DNA of 16,529 nucleotides, from the NCBI GenBank assembly GCA_035942915.1, contig DASZCR010000098.1:1-16529 (forward strand), written 5' to 3'. Position numbers and translations under genes: made by a program. The notes below the pieces were generated by a model. That model made no database searches and was not told the origin of the DNA. It worked only from the letters and a program-made list of their open reading frames with translations. The DNA comes from DASZCR01 sp035942915 (GTDB lineage Bacteria; Acidobacteriota; Blastocatellia; Pyrinomonadales; Pyrinomonadaceae). Below are positions 5,117 to 12,503 of the stretch, in pieces (the first letter of the stretch is position 1; each line of letters begins with the position of its first letter).

Positions 5117-6271
5117 CTAAATGTTGTGTCTAACCATGAAGTTGTTTGGAGTACGCTCGTAGTATAAGAGCTTAAATTCCGTGCATGTCTTTTCGGTAGC
5201 CTTTTGAACCGCAAAATCAGCCGCCGCTTTTGTCGTCGCATATGTATTTTTCTGGCCCGTCGAGTCATAAGTACGACTCATGCGTCCCTTCAAGTCTTTG
5301 CGATTGCCCCCTTGTAGGTCATTAAATTCTTTTGTCCTCACGGCCGCATAAATCTTGCTGCCGGCTAACGCTATAGTTACAGCCGGCGGCGCACCTACTA
5401 AGCAGAGCAGGTCCGCGATGCTGAATGATCTACCTTCCGACTGAACCTGATACTTAGGATCATAGTTATGAGTATGGACCGCCAAGACCGCCCTTTCACC
5501 TTGAGCTACAGAGTAATCGTGCGTTAATTCTCCTTCCTCGCCCTTTATTATTTTCACCCAGGAATACTTGCCTTCATTATTTCTCACCAGAGTGTCCCCG
5601 TATTCGACCGTTTTATCTTTAGCTAACTGCCAGATCAGGTCGAAGTGCTGTTGAAGTTTTTCCGGTATCTGAAATTTAAATGTCTCATTCGAATAGCTAA
5701 AATTCGGGGGACTTTCAAGCATTTTTACTAGAACATTGTCGCTGGGCAAGTCAAACCAATCCCGCTGGGCGCTGGGTGTACTGACGGCTTGAGAGCTCGG
5801 TGTATTCACGTCTTGCATGAAAGCCGCAAAAAGTGCGTCCATATCCGGCTCGGAGTTATTACTATTCGACACAGTCGCATTATTGTTGTTGTTGTTATTG
5901 TTGTTGTTATTAACCGCCATTTGCACAGGCTTTGCTTCGACAGCATGCTCGCACGTGCCTCTTTGAGGAGGGGAATTATGGAACACTTCTTGGGAAACGA
6001 CTCCAGAGGGGTAATAAGATTGGGGATTGTAATGTGGCGAATGAGTTGTCGGCGTGGGGAATGTGTACAGTGGCGGCCGGCTATAGTCATGCTGTTGTGG
6101 GAGTGTCGCCTGCGTCTGCGGAATCGGTTGCGGCAGGCCGGGGAGATCATAATACGTAGCTTTATACAGGCAGTAACCGTTGCAGCAGATGATGGCGGCG
6201 TGTTCACTCTCGCCTTGATAGGCATACCCACAGGTCGGACATACGAAGAGGTGGAAGAATCTTTGTGACAT
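5117..6271 (-). CDS. zinc-ribbon / poly-Asn / possible JAB-like protein, 384 aa
   Basis: Three parts are visible. Residues 8-35 hold a small zinc-ribbon-like motif (CPTCGYAY, then CCNGYC). Residues 45-170 are a Pro/Gln/Ser/Tyr-rich disordered linker with eleven consecutive Asn. Residues 190-384 form a folded domain. It contains AVLAVHTHNYDPKYQ followed by FSIADLLCLVGAPPAVTIALAGSKIYAAV, an arrangement like HxH...SxxD of JAB/JAMM metalloproteases and of DUF4329-type toxin domains. The spacing between HTH and SIAD is longer than usual, so this is tentative. There is no signal peptide. GGTGAGG lies upstream of ATG 6271. It follows the 128-aa gene on the same strand with about 120 bases and a strong hairpin between. 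The context suggests a toxin-like or secretion-associated effector, but this is inference. Confidence 0.65.
   Translation of the reverse strand: MSQRFFHLFVCPTCGYAYQGESEHAAIICCNGYCLYKATYYDLPGLPQPIPQTQATLPQQHDYSRPPLYTFPTPTTHSPHYNPQSYYPSGVVSQEVFHNSPPQRGTCEHAVEAKPVQMAVNNNNNNNNNNNATVSNSNNSEPDMDALFAAFMQDVNTPSSQAVSTPSAQRDWFDLPSDNVLVKMLESPPNFSYSNETFKFQIPEKLQQHFDLIWQLAKDKTVEYGDTLVRNNEGKYSWVKIIKGEEGELTHDYSVAQGERAVLAVHTHNYDPKYQVQSEGRSFSIADLLCLVGAPPAVTIALAGSKIYAAVRTKEFNDLQGGNRKDLKGRMSRTYDSTGQKNTYATTKAAADFAVQKATEKTCTEFKLLYYERTPNNFMVRHNI
5879..5911. repeat. AAC/AAT trinucleotide repeat encoding 11 Asn
   Basis: Eleven consecutive Asn codons (mixed AAC and AAT on the minus strand) lie in the linker of the zinc-ribbon protein. 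The mixture of codons reduces slippage. Gain or loss of a unit would keep the frame and change only linker length. Confidence 0.7.
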
Positions 6272-6351
6272 GGCGTGGCCTCACCGCGGGCGGCCTGAAA
6301 GTATTGGTTGCTGAGTCGCCTCCCGGGCAACTCTGTTTACGGCTAAGTTGT

Positions 6352-6378
6352 CCGGCCGGTTGAGAACCCGCCGGCCGG
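6352..6378. repeat. GC-rich hairpin between two minus-strand genes
   Basis: CCGGCCGG (6352-6359) is repeated at 6371-6378. Each copy is itself palindromic, so the two can form one long stem. It lies between the stop of the 128-aa gene (6396) and the start of the zinc-ribbon gene (6271). No T-run is present on the minus strand. It may attenuate read-through or stabilise the upstream mRNA. Confidence 0.45.
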
Positions 6379-6395
6379 TATCGCTCGCACGTCCT

Positions 6396-6782
6396 TCATT
6401 TCGCTTCCGCCGCGGCAATTAACCGAAGCATCTTGCGGGCCTGCCCCCATTCGCCCTCCGTTATCCTCTCTCGAAGAAGATAAACTCGCGTGTCCGGGGG
6501 TATGCTGTGGTCCGTAAGGATCTGCCGGATCGGCGGGTACTGGTCAAAATCGTCGCCGACGACAAAAGTCGCGGTGACGAAGATGGCGAGTGAAGATTCC
6601 CACTTCAGTCCGTAACCCCGCGCCCGCGCGACGGCAACTCTCACCCCGGCCTCTAACGAGTGGTCGTCGAGGTGATTCACCGCTGCCGCGTAGCGCCGGC
6701 GGAGGAAACGAATCAGCCTCATAAGGAACGCCTCGGAAGCGGCGGCCTCAAGCACCTCCATCTGTTCCCGACGTATTTGCAT
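6396..6782 (-). CDS. small helical protein, 128 aa, family often near secretion/effector genes
   Basis: The sequence from ATG 6782 begins MQIRREQMEVLEAAASEAFLMRLIRFLRRRY and continues with EAGVRVAVARARGYGLKWESSLAIFVTATFVVGDDFDQYPPIRQIL. I recall a family of mainly helical 130-150 aa proteins with the pattern IRxEQM...RAxxYGxxxExxxxxFxxxxFxxGxDFD near T6SS or polymorphic-toxin genes; this is memory and not verified. The open frame extends upstream to 6863, but the added residues are unlike the family and lack a ribosome binding site, while CGGAGG lies 12 bases before ATG 6782. It shares strand and order with the zinc-ribbon/JAB-like gene, so they may form a pair. Adaptor, chaperone or immunity roles are possible guesses. 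Confidence 0.65.
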   Translation of the reverse strand: MQIRREQMEVLEAAASEAFLMRLIRFLRRRYAAAVNHLDDHSLEAGVRVAVARARGYGLKWESSLAIFVTATFVVGDDFDQYPPIRQILTDHSIPPDTRVYLLRERITEGEWGQARKMLRLIAAAEAK

Positions 6783-7319
6783 GTCTGATCCGGGCCTCCG
6801 ATTCGGCATTGCCGCGTGAGGTTGGTGGTTAAAACACCCAGCTCGCAGTAAAGCGTAGGACATGAAGACAGATTGTCATTAGAGCGAGGCGTCAAGGAGT
6901 CCGCGCGTCGTGGGGGTGTGAGATTGTGACGAGACGGATAAGACCGCTGGTAACGAACTGGCGATAATGTATGGCTGAGGCAGTAGCGAAGTCAAGCAAT
7001 CAGGTGACGGCTTAACACGCCGCTCACGGTGGTGAATCTACTGAGACGGATAATCCTAATTATGGCCGAGTTTATCAGACCCCTCACAAAGCAGCAGTTC
7101 GTCGGGCATCCTAACGTCGGCACAAAAGTGTCTGGTCGCCACAACTAACAACGAGTGCAGCGACCTGACACCTCTCGGGCGACGCCTGAAGTTCGCCTCT
7201 TACTTTGCCTCTTCACCACTTCCCTTCCCCGCTGACGGCGTCACTCTCGGGCGCGGGTGAACGTGTCGCATTCGACGTGGCCGACTGACAGAATTCTGCG
7301 TGATGCGCTAAGATTTCCA
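6783..7319. other. noncoding intergenic stretch, about 540 bp
   Basis: This lies between divergently oriented genes. I find no gene. An 11-bp direct repeat, GAGACGGATAA, is at 6931-6941 and 7043-7053. No strong hairpin or RNA gene is apparent. Its position upstream of a ParA operon makes it a place to look for a partition site, but I see no array here. Confidence 0.4.
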
Positions 7320-7348
7320 TTGATAATTTCTGGCGCGTACGCTATAAA
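7320..7348 (+). promoter_or_regulatory. sigma70-type promoter of the HTH-parA operon, probably leaderless
   Basis: TTGATA (7320-7325) and TATAAA (7343-7348) are separated by exactly 17 bases, a near-consensus -35/-10 pair. The predicted transcription start, about 7 bases after the -10, coincides with the ATG at 7355. This ATG has no Shine-Dalgarno sequence, so the mRNA is probably leaderless. Confidence 0.6.
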
Positions 7349-7354
7349 GCCGCC

Positions 7355-7588
7355 ATGAACACGAAAGGAAGCGAACTGACCACCTCTCAACTCGCTGACC
7401 GTCTCGGCGTCGGCCACTCAACGGCGCGCCTCTGGTGCAAGATGGGGCTCTTCCCCAACGCCCGCCAGTTGGATACACCCCGTGGTATCGTGTGGGTGAT
7501 TCCGGAGGGTGACCTCGCAGGGTTCGTCCCCCCGAAGCGAGGGCGCAAGCCCGCGCCCAAGGCAGAACCTACTAAGGCAGCGGCGTGA
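7355..7588 (+). CDS. MerR/excisionase-like HTH protein, 77 aa
   Basis: Residues 9-52 form a MerR/Xis-like winged helix-turn-helix: TTSQLADRLGVGHSTARLWCKMGLFPNARQL, then wing residues RGIVWVIPEGDLAGF. The tail is basic and Pro/Ala-rich (PPKRGRKPAPKAEP), with an AT-hook-like RGRKP. A DNA-binding role is well supported; the target is not. It is the first gene of the operon, 26 bases before parA, and has no ribosome binding site, consistent with leaderless translation from the promoter at 7320-7348. It could autoregulate the operon, or act as the centromere-binding partner of the ParA, since no ParB gene is visible. Confidence 0.75.
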   Translation: MNTKGSELTTSQLADRLGVGHSTARLWCKMGLFPNARQLDTPRGIVWVIPEGDLAGFVPPKRGRKPAPKAEPTKAAA

Positions 7589-7614
7589 GCTAGTTCCTGA
7601 CGAAAGGAAATCTG

Positions 7615-8418
7615 ATGAGGGTAATCGCGATCGCTAACCAGAAGGGGGGCGTCGGCAAGACTACTACGGCAGTTAACCTGGCTGCCGGCCTCGCTATCCG
7701 CGGCTACAAGACGCTCCTCATTGACCTCGATAGCCAGCGCAACACCACGCAGACCTACTTCGAGCCGGAGATGATCGAGAGCACCCTCGCCGACGTGCTC
7801 GTCGGGCACGACAAGCGGCTCCCGCTCAACGAGGCCATCTACAACACGCACCTCGAAAATCTGGACCTCGTGCCGTCACACATCCGCATCGCCATGCTCG
7901 ACCAGATGGTGACGCTCCAGGAGCAGTACCGGCTCAAGGAGGCGCTCAATTCCCTCCCCGAGCCTTACGACTTCGTCATCCTCGACTGCCCGCACACCCT
8001 CGGCCTGACCTTGACGCAGGCTCTGCTGGCCAGCCACCACATCATCGTCCCCATCGCGGCCGAGTATTACCCGCTAGAGGGGGTGGTGGACCTGCAAGAG
8101 ACCGTCCGTGCGGCCCGGCAGCCGAACCCGCAGTTGAAGGTGCTCGGCTACCTCGTTACGCGCTTCCACCAGCGCAAGAATATCTGCGCCGACGCGCTCG
8201 ACAAGGTCAAGGAGATGTTCGGGGATGAAGTGTTCGAGACACTCATCCGCGACAACGTCCACCTGCAAAGCGCCCCCGCTTATCGGAAGAGCATCTTCGA
8301 GCACGCGCCCAAAGCCTCCGGCAGCGAGGACTACGACAACTTGACCGAAGAAATTCTGAGCCGCCTGTCGATGTCCTCTCACCTTAAACTAGTGGGGACT
8401 AAGGAGGCTACTGCGTGA
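7615..8418 (+). CDS. parA: ParA-family partition ATPase, 267 aa
   Basis: A Walker-type ATPase for segregation of plasmids or chromosomes. The deviant Walker A KGGVGKTTT is at residues 10-18 with the signature Lys K10; DLDSQ, the switch region, is at about 37-41 (family usual DxDPQ); and Walker B is FVILDCP, near 120. The protein lacks an N-terminal HTH extension, as in type Ib ParA or Soj-like proteins, and its length is typical. Start ATG 7615 has AAAGGA at good spacing. Its stop overlaps the start of the next gene by four bases (GTGA), indicating translational coupling. No ParB with a classical signature is present; the partner is probably the upstream HTH protein or the downstream 465-aa protein. 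The module points to a plasmid, megaplasmid or integrated element. Confidence 0.9.
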   Translation: MRVIAIANQKGGVGKTTTAVNLAAGLAIRGYKTLLIDLDSQRNTTQTYFEPEMIESTLADVLVGHDKRLPLNEAIYNTHLENLDLVPSHIRIAMLDQMVTLQEQYRLKEALNSLPEPYDFVILDCPHTLGLTLTQALLASHHIIVPIAAEYYPLEGVVDLQETVRAARQPNPQLKVLGYLVTRFHQRKNICADALDKVKEMFGDEVFETLIRDNVHLQSAPAYRKSIFEHAPKASGSEDYDNLTEEILSRLSMSSHLKLVGTKEATA

Positions 8419-9812
8419 CGGAGCCGAAAGAAAGAAGTAAGCCGCCGATCAAGACGCGTCCGCCGGGCAAAGCCTCGCGCTCTAACATGTTTGACCGGGT
8501 GAAGCTGCGCACCGGCCTCCATCCTATCGAAGAGATTCTGGCCGGTGGTCAAGCTCAGGATGCCTCCACCGACCCCGCCGGTACTACTAATAAATCTGGT
8601 ACTACCAATGAATCTGGTACTACCAACGAACCTGGCACTACCGATATAACTGGCAATACTGATATTGATGATACTGCTGTTTTACCAGGGGCTACCGAAT
8701 CTTCTGGTAGTACCAGAACTACTGGCAGTACCAAGAAAACTACTACTACCAGCAAGACTGGTAGTACCAGCTTCGGTGGTAATACCACATCATCTACCAC
8801 TACCAAGAAAAGATGGGGTCTTCATCGTTCCGCACCCATCGCTCCAGAGCGAGATTTTCAACGCGTGCCCAATTCGGTTACACGCGAGGCGATGGCGGCG
8901 CGTCTATTCAGGGGCAAGAGCAAACAGGTGTGGGACTATCTGTGGAGCGTCTCACGAGGCGCGGTCGTGCCGAGTCGCACCGTCCGGCGCTCGCGGCCGC
9001 AGATCAAAGCCGGGGCTGGGCTGGGGTCTATGGGCACGGTCGACGCGGCCATCTCTCACCTCCAAGAGGTCGGCCTCATCCTTGTCAAAACCATCGTCGG
9101 CGAAAACGGGGGGAACGAGTACGAAGTGTTTACCCCGGAAGAGGTGGCCGCGGGCGCGTTCGGTCTACCTATCTCAGCCGGTACTACCAACGAAACTGGT
9201 AGTACTGAGACTACCCAAAATCCGGTAGTACCGGTATTACCGGAAAGCGGTACTACCAGTAGTACATTATCCGCAATAGGCGCAAATACTTCGGACCAGT
9301 CTAAGACTTCTTTTAAGACTTTAGAAAAAGATGATGATGAGACGTTCGCCGGTCTCGTCGAACAACTGAAGCAAACCGCCAGAGAGGTGACCGGGCGCGA
9401 GCCTTCAGCCGCTGAGGGTGAGCGGTGGAGGGAAGTGGCGCAACTGCTCGCCGACGAACTGAAGGCGGCCGCGGGGCGCACACCTGTCGTGTCGTCGGCA
9501 CCGGCCCTGTTGGCCGAGCACCTTCGTCGCCGGCTGGCTAGACCGCAGCTGACACAGCCCGCACGTCAAACGCCGCTGCCTGACGAGCCGCCCCCTCTTC
9601 CGCCGGCGCAGCCCCCGACTGACGACGAACTCGTCTCGATGTTCGTCACCTTCCTGCACGACGGCATGACCACGCAGGACCTCGACGAACGATTCTCCTA
9701 CTCGGTAGAGCCCCAACGGTGGCCGGCGATTCGCGAAGCCGTGCTGGCGCGCTACGAACGCGAGCGCGAGCAGGTCGAGCGGACAGCCGACACCCCGCTC
9801 GACGGCGTCTAG
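8415..9812 (+). CDS. winged-helix plasmid maintenance or replication protein, 465 aa, with embedded site arrays
   Basis: It starts at GTG 8415, overlapping parA, with AAGGAGG 7 bases upstream. Residues 1-45 are basic and probably disordered. Residues 55-130 are Gly/Thr/Ser-rich hexapeptide repeats. Residues 145-240 look like winged-helix DNA-binding: NSVTREAMAARLFRGKSKQVWDYLW, then SRTVRRSRPQIKAGAGLGSMGTVDAAISHLQEVGLILVKTIVGENGGNEYEVFTPEE. A second low-complexity stretch follows, then a helical region (VEQLKQTAREVTGREPSAAEGERWREVAQLL), a Pro-rich linker and a short helical C-terminus. This order fits a replication initiator or centromere-binding protein. The repeats use AT-rich codons (GGT, ACT, AAT) unlike the GC-rich rest, because they carry a DNA motif. 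I cannot name the family with certainty. Confidence 0.75.
   Translation: MTEPKERSKPPIKTRPPGKASRSNMFDRVKLRTGLHPIEEILAGGQAQDASTDPAGTTNKSGTTNESGTTNEPGTTDITGNTDIDDTAVLPGATESSGSTRTTGSTKKTTTTSKTGSTSFGGNTTSSTTTKKRWGLHRSAPIAPERDFQRVPNSVTREAMAARLFRGKSKQVWDYLWSVSRGAVVPSRTVRRSRPQIKAGAGLGSMGTVDAAISHLQEVGLILVKTIVGENGGNEYEVFTPEEVAAGAFGLPISAGTTNETGSTETTQNPVVPVLPESGTTSSTLSAIGANTSDQSKTSFKTLEKDDDETFAGLVEQLKQTAREVTGREPSAAEGERWREVAQLLADELKAAAGRTPVVSSAPALLAEHLRRRLARPQLTQPARQTPLPDEPPPLPPAQPPTDDELVSMFVTFLHDGMTTQDLDERFSYSVEPQRWPAIREAVLARYEREREQVERTADTPLDGV
8580..8804. repeat. array 1: thirteen 18-bp units with dyad GGTANTACC
   Basis: Units start at 8580 and recur every 18 bases to 8796, a period that holds even through degenerate units (8670, 8688). 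The best copies are GGTACTACC (8598, 8616), GGTAGTACC (8706, 8760) and GGTAATACC (8778). The central base varies while the arms GGTA/TACC are kept. It encodes the Gly-Thr/Ser-Thr hexapeptide repeats of the 465-aa protein. Confidence 0.8.
9180..9266. repeat. array 2: GGTANTACC dyads in mixed reading frames
   Basis: Copies lie at 9180, 9198 (GGTAGTACT), 9224 (GGTAGTACC), 9233 (GGTATTACC) and 9249 (GGTACTACC), with a half-like AGTAGTACA at 9258. The copies at 9224 and 9233 lie in another codon phase and encode Val-Val-Pro-Val-Leu-Pro in place of Gly-Ser-Thr. The motif is therefore kept as DNA. Confidence 0.75.
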
Positions 9813-9872
9813 ATCGCCCCCGTCAGGCGCGGGAATTCGACCGACTGGTCGCCCCAAAATCACCGACTAATT

Positions 9873-10079
9873 TGTAATCACGAAATCGCCCGGACACCGG
9901 CAAGATAGGGCGTCAAATTTTTTGCCGTTCCGTCGCCGCAACTATTGCACCCCCCTGAAGTTAAACACACCGCGAGCGGTCCAGCTCTTGTAACCGCGGC
10001 CTCACGCGGGTAACCGCCAGGATTTTCAAGCCTTTAGGTCGGGTTCGGCCTTGACTTTGTAATCGCCTTCTGTAATCGC
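9873..10079 (+). repeat. short iteron-like repeats TGTAAYCGC
   Basis: Copies: TGTAATCAC (9873), TGTAACCGC (9989), GGTAACCGC (10009), TGTAATCGC (10059) and TGTAATCGC (10071). All are in the same orientation; the spacing is irregular (20, 50 and 12 bases between the last four starts). They lie directly downstream of the 465-aa gene. Confidence 0.45.
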
Positions 10080-10091
10080 TGCCAGGGGTGG

Positions 10092-10109
10092 GCCTTTGTA
10101 CACAAAGGC
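10092..10109. repeat. perfect 8-bp-arm palindrome
   Basis: GCCTTTGT and ACAAAGGC flank a two-base centre, AC. This is typical of an operator for a dimeric regulator. Confidence 0.5.
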
Positions 10110-10248
10110 GATATTCCCATTTTCGGGAGGTTCAAAAATGGGCATGCCCAAAATTGGCACTTAACTCGACCAGTCACAGCGTTTTAGAAGTTTTGTTCAA
10201 AAACGTAGAGTATAAAAATATCAGCGCGCCCATACATCTGCGCCGGTT

Positions 10249-10290
10249 GGACTGGCCTGAAGGATTGAATAATCAATCTTCCGCCAGTCC
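10249..10290. repeat. long hairpin of 42 bases
   Basis: GGACTGGC (10249-10256) pairs with GCCAGTCC (10283-10290), and the inner GATTGA pairs with TCAATC around the loop ATAA, with GAAG/CTTC pairing between them. It lies downstream of the transposase stop on the minus strand and near the repeats of the ParA module. It could be a terminator without a T-run, a cruciform or a single-strand origin. Confidence 0.5.
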
Positions 10291-10427
10291 TGCGCTCTTT
10301 CGTGAGGAAGTTTCACAGGCGTGCAGTCGTTGAATAGCGCCATTCAGACAGGCTAAACAAGCTGAACGTCCGCGGCGGCTTCTGCTACGTGGGGAGTATT
10401 GGAATCATATCCAGTTCCTGTAACTAT

Positions 10428-11849
10428 TCAGGGCTTAGGAGGTAAGAGCCACCGGCCGCCCTCGAAGGCCTGTTCGATAGCTGCGAGGAGGGGCTGACCC
10501 TGCTTCCGCGCGCTGGAGAGATTGCTGCGGATGCGGCAGAAGCGCTCGGCGCCTGCCGCCGTCCGGAAGCAGCCCGAGGTCTTCTGCTGCAACTTTACCA
10601 TCCGCAGGTCGCGCTCCGACCCGTTGTTGTCGAACGGGACGGTGAGGTCGGTCACGAAGCGCAACACCTCCTGCCGGCACTCCCGCAGCCGCTTGACCAG
10701 CGGCAGGGCCGGGTTTTTCTTGCGCGCCGGCTTGGGCACCTTCCGCAGCGGCAACCCCTTCCCCGGCGGCGGTGGCGGGGTCGGCACCGGGTTGAGCTCG
10801 GCGGCGCGGGTCACCAGCCGGTCGTAGCGGCGGCAGAACTGCGCCCGCTGCTCCGCACTCAACTCCCGCCCGCCCGCGGCCCGGACCCGCACGGCGGCGG
10901 CTTTCATCCTGAGGAGGAGCTTCGCCAACGGGTCGGTCCATTGCTGCTGCTCGGCGCAGACCTCCTTGATATAGATCAACTCGCGCAGCAGGTGGGCGTT
11001 GCATAGGGCGTGGCGAGACTGCTCATGGCGGCGGTAGGCGCACAGCGCGTCGCTCACCACCGTGCCGGTGAAGGCCGGGAGGATGCCGACGGAGTCCATC
11101 GCCTCCTTGCCGCGCCTAGCCGAGCAGGCGTAGTGGGTCAGGTGATCGGTGCGGGCCACATGCACCCAGTGGCTTTCACCCGCCACCCTGAGGCCCGTCT
11201 CGTCGGCCCCGATGACGAGCGCGGCCGTCACCGCGTCCTTGATCCCGGCCTCGGCACCGGAGAGCGCCTCGGCACACTCCACAGTCATGCGGTGGACGGT
11301 GCCGGCCGAGAGGCGACAGCCGAAGAGGTCAGAGAGCGCCTCGGCGGTGCGGGCGAGGGGCAGCAACTGGTACTGGTGCAGGTAGGCGGCACGCGCTCGC
11401 AGACCCCGCCCGTACTGCGCGGGGGCGCTGACGCCGGCAGGGAACTGCGCCTCCGTCGCGGTGCCGCAGAAGGCGCAGCGCCTGGTCTCGGCCCGGTGCT
11501 CTGTGACGAGCAGCCGCGCGGGCGGGGCCTCGAAGACCTGCCGCCGCTCGAACCGCGTCGCCGGTGCCGGGTCGAGCGAGTCACCGCAGGCGCGGCACTG
11601 CGCCGGGGCGTGGGTGATGACCTCGTCGGGAGGCGCTACGGGTCGGAGGGTGGCACCGCGCTGGCCCGTCTGGCCGCCGACCTTCCTGCCGGTGCGGCGG
11701 CGCAGTCTCCTGGTGCGGCGCGCCACCGGCGGGTCGGAGGAGGGCGGGAGGCTGGAGTTGTGGGAATCTTTGCCGAGGCGGGTGCCGAGTTCGGCCAAGC
11801 GGCGCTGGAGCGCGTGGTTGGAAGCCCGCCGTGTTGCACGTTGAAACAC
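10428..11849 (-). CDS. IS66-family transposase, single-ORF type, about 473 aa
   Basis: From GTG 11849 the protein has the IS66 order: an N-terminal helical leader (ALQRRLAELGTRLGKDSHNSSLPPSSDPP, the family hallmark), a basic region, a zinc-ribbon CRAC...CAFC (about 85-88 and 125-128), and a DDE core with D216 (IGADETGLRV), D267 (VVSDALCAYRRH) and E412 (DNNGSERDLR). The C-terminus SNLSSARKQGQPLLAAIEQAF is typical. No TnpA/TnpB accessory genes accompany it, as in the single-gene IS66 subgroup. The frame is open to 11996, but those extra residues are basic and include a terminator hairpin, so they are not part of the family. No ribosome binding site marks the start, and the 5' end may be truncated. 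I could not define its terminal inverted repeats. Confidence 0.85.
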   Translation of the reverse strand: MFQRATRRASNHALQRRLAELGTRLGKDSHNSSLPPSSDPPVARRTRRLRRRTGRKVGGQTGQRGATLRPVAPPDEVITHAPAQCRACGDSLDPAPATRFERRQVFEAPPARLLVTEHRAETRRCAFCGTATEAQFPAGVSAPAQYGRGLRARAAYLHQYQLLPLARTAEALSDLFGCRLSAGTVHRMTVECAEALSGAEAGIKDAVTAALVIGADETGLRVAGESHWVHVARTDHLTHYACSARRGKEAMDSVGILPAFTGTVVSDALCAYRRHEQSRHALCNAHLLRELIYIKEVCAEQQQWTDPLAKLLLRMKAAAVRVRAAGGRELSAEQRAQFCRRYDRLVTRAAELNPVPTPPPPPGKGLPLRKVPKPARKKNPALPLVKRLRECRQEVLRFVTDLTVPFDNNGSERDLRMVKLQQKTSGCFRTAAGAERFCRIRSNLSSARKQGQPLLAAIEQAFEGGRWLLPPKP

Positions 11850-11881
11850 TCCGCGCCGACGTGTGACACATCCTGAACCAT

Positions 11882-11920
11882 CGCCGCGCGAAGCGACGTT
11901 CGCGCGGCGTTTTGTGTTTG
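11882..11920 (+). terminator. strong intrinsic terminator, plus strand
   Basis: CGCCGCGCGAA (11882-11892) pairs perfectly with TTCGCGCGGCG (11899-11909) around GCGACG, followed by TTTTGTGTTTG. It is a classic rho-independent terminator on the plus strand. The only gene before it is the minus-strand transposase, so it is probably the leftover end of a plus-strand gene that the transposase region replaced, or a shield against incoming transcription. Confidence 0.75.
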
Positions 11921-12503
11921 TATTGTTGCTCCCCCTGTAATCCTTTCGTTTTCGAATTGTCGAACGAGCCCGAGCGCACGTGTGCTCGAAAGGCACGGGG
12001 CTTGCTGAAGCGGGGTTGACTCATAAAGTCACGGCGCGGCAGCCGGTCGGCGCGCGACGTGAACGCGATCTCCGACTGAATAATTTTTCTTTCATACTCT
12101 GGCAGGTCGAACTCAGGGGGCGTGGCCGGTAAACATGCGGATGGATGTTACGCACAGGACATCCATTAACCTTACCGCATCACTTTTAACCTCATCCACA
12201 GGGAATAGAACAGGACTCAGGCGGGCCGCGCCGCGGCCTTCGAGAACCTAGCCGTCGAAGCACAGCCCCGGCCGAGTCCGTCAGCATCCTCGTACAGCTT
12301 AACGAAAGCCTTGAAGCGACGGCGTTGAAGCATTCGGCCGTCGCGCGGGCGGCGCGGGCCGCAGAGGGGCGGCGCGCGCAAGGATACGTGTGCCTGCCGG
12401 CGGCAGCCGCGTGTTGACGCTTCGAATACCAGACGCGCGTGCGCGTGAAGCGAGCAAGGTGATGCTCCTATCCATCAACCACGGAAAGATAAGGAAGATA
12501 ACG
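11921..12503. other. noncoding stretch, about 580 bp, upstream of the GIGT-repeat operon
   Basis: No gene is visible. It holds the nested inverted repeat at 12135-12180. The promoter of the following operon should lie here; I see no clear -35/-10 pair. A frame is open from 12390, but the true start of the next gene is at 12504. Confidence 0.45.
12135..12180. repeat. nested inverted repeat, possible operator or structured leader
   Basis: ATGCGG (12135-12140) with CCGCAT (12175-12180) encloses ATGGATGT (12141-12148) with ACATCCAT (12159-12166). It lies about 320 bases before the first GIGT-repeat gene and could be a regulator-binding site or part of the 5' untranslated RNA. Confidence 0.4.

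Larger units (their letters stand above)
9813..10427. other. noncoding stretch, about 615 bp, rich in repeats and palindromes
   Basis: No credible gene; an 81-codon frame at 10088-10333 runs through the palindromes and is rejected. It contains the TGTAAYCGC repeats (9873-10079), a palindrome at 10092-10109, an inverted repeat CCCATTTT/AAAATGGG (10116-10123, 10135-10142), the 10-bp palindrome GGGCATGCCC (10140-10149) and a long hairpin at 10249-10290. AT-rich DNA (10180-10220) lies between them. The combination recalls a replication origin or partition site of the ParA module. Confidence 0.45.

Noticed and set aside
8580..8804. CRISPR-like array
   Set aside because: The 18-bp period has no spacers, the units are in frame and lie inside a gene; it is a tandem repeat with a dyad motif.
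10088..10333. 81-codon plus-strand frame
   Set aside because: It covers several palindromes and the long hairpin; no ribosome binding site.
11010..11876. 288-codon plus-strand frame
   Set aside because: Antisense shadow of the IS66 transposase.
10409..12110. terminal inverted repeats of the IS66 element
   Set aside because: CTGTAACTATTCAGG near 10420 and CTGAATAATTTTTC near 12077 are only weakly similar; I could not support a boundary.
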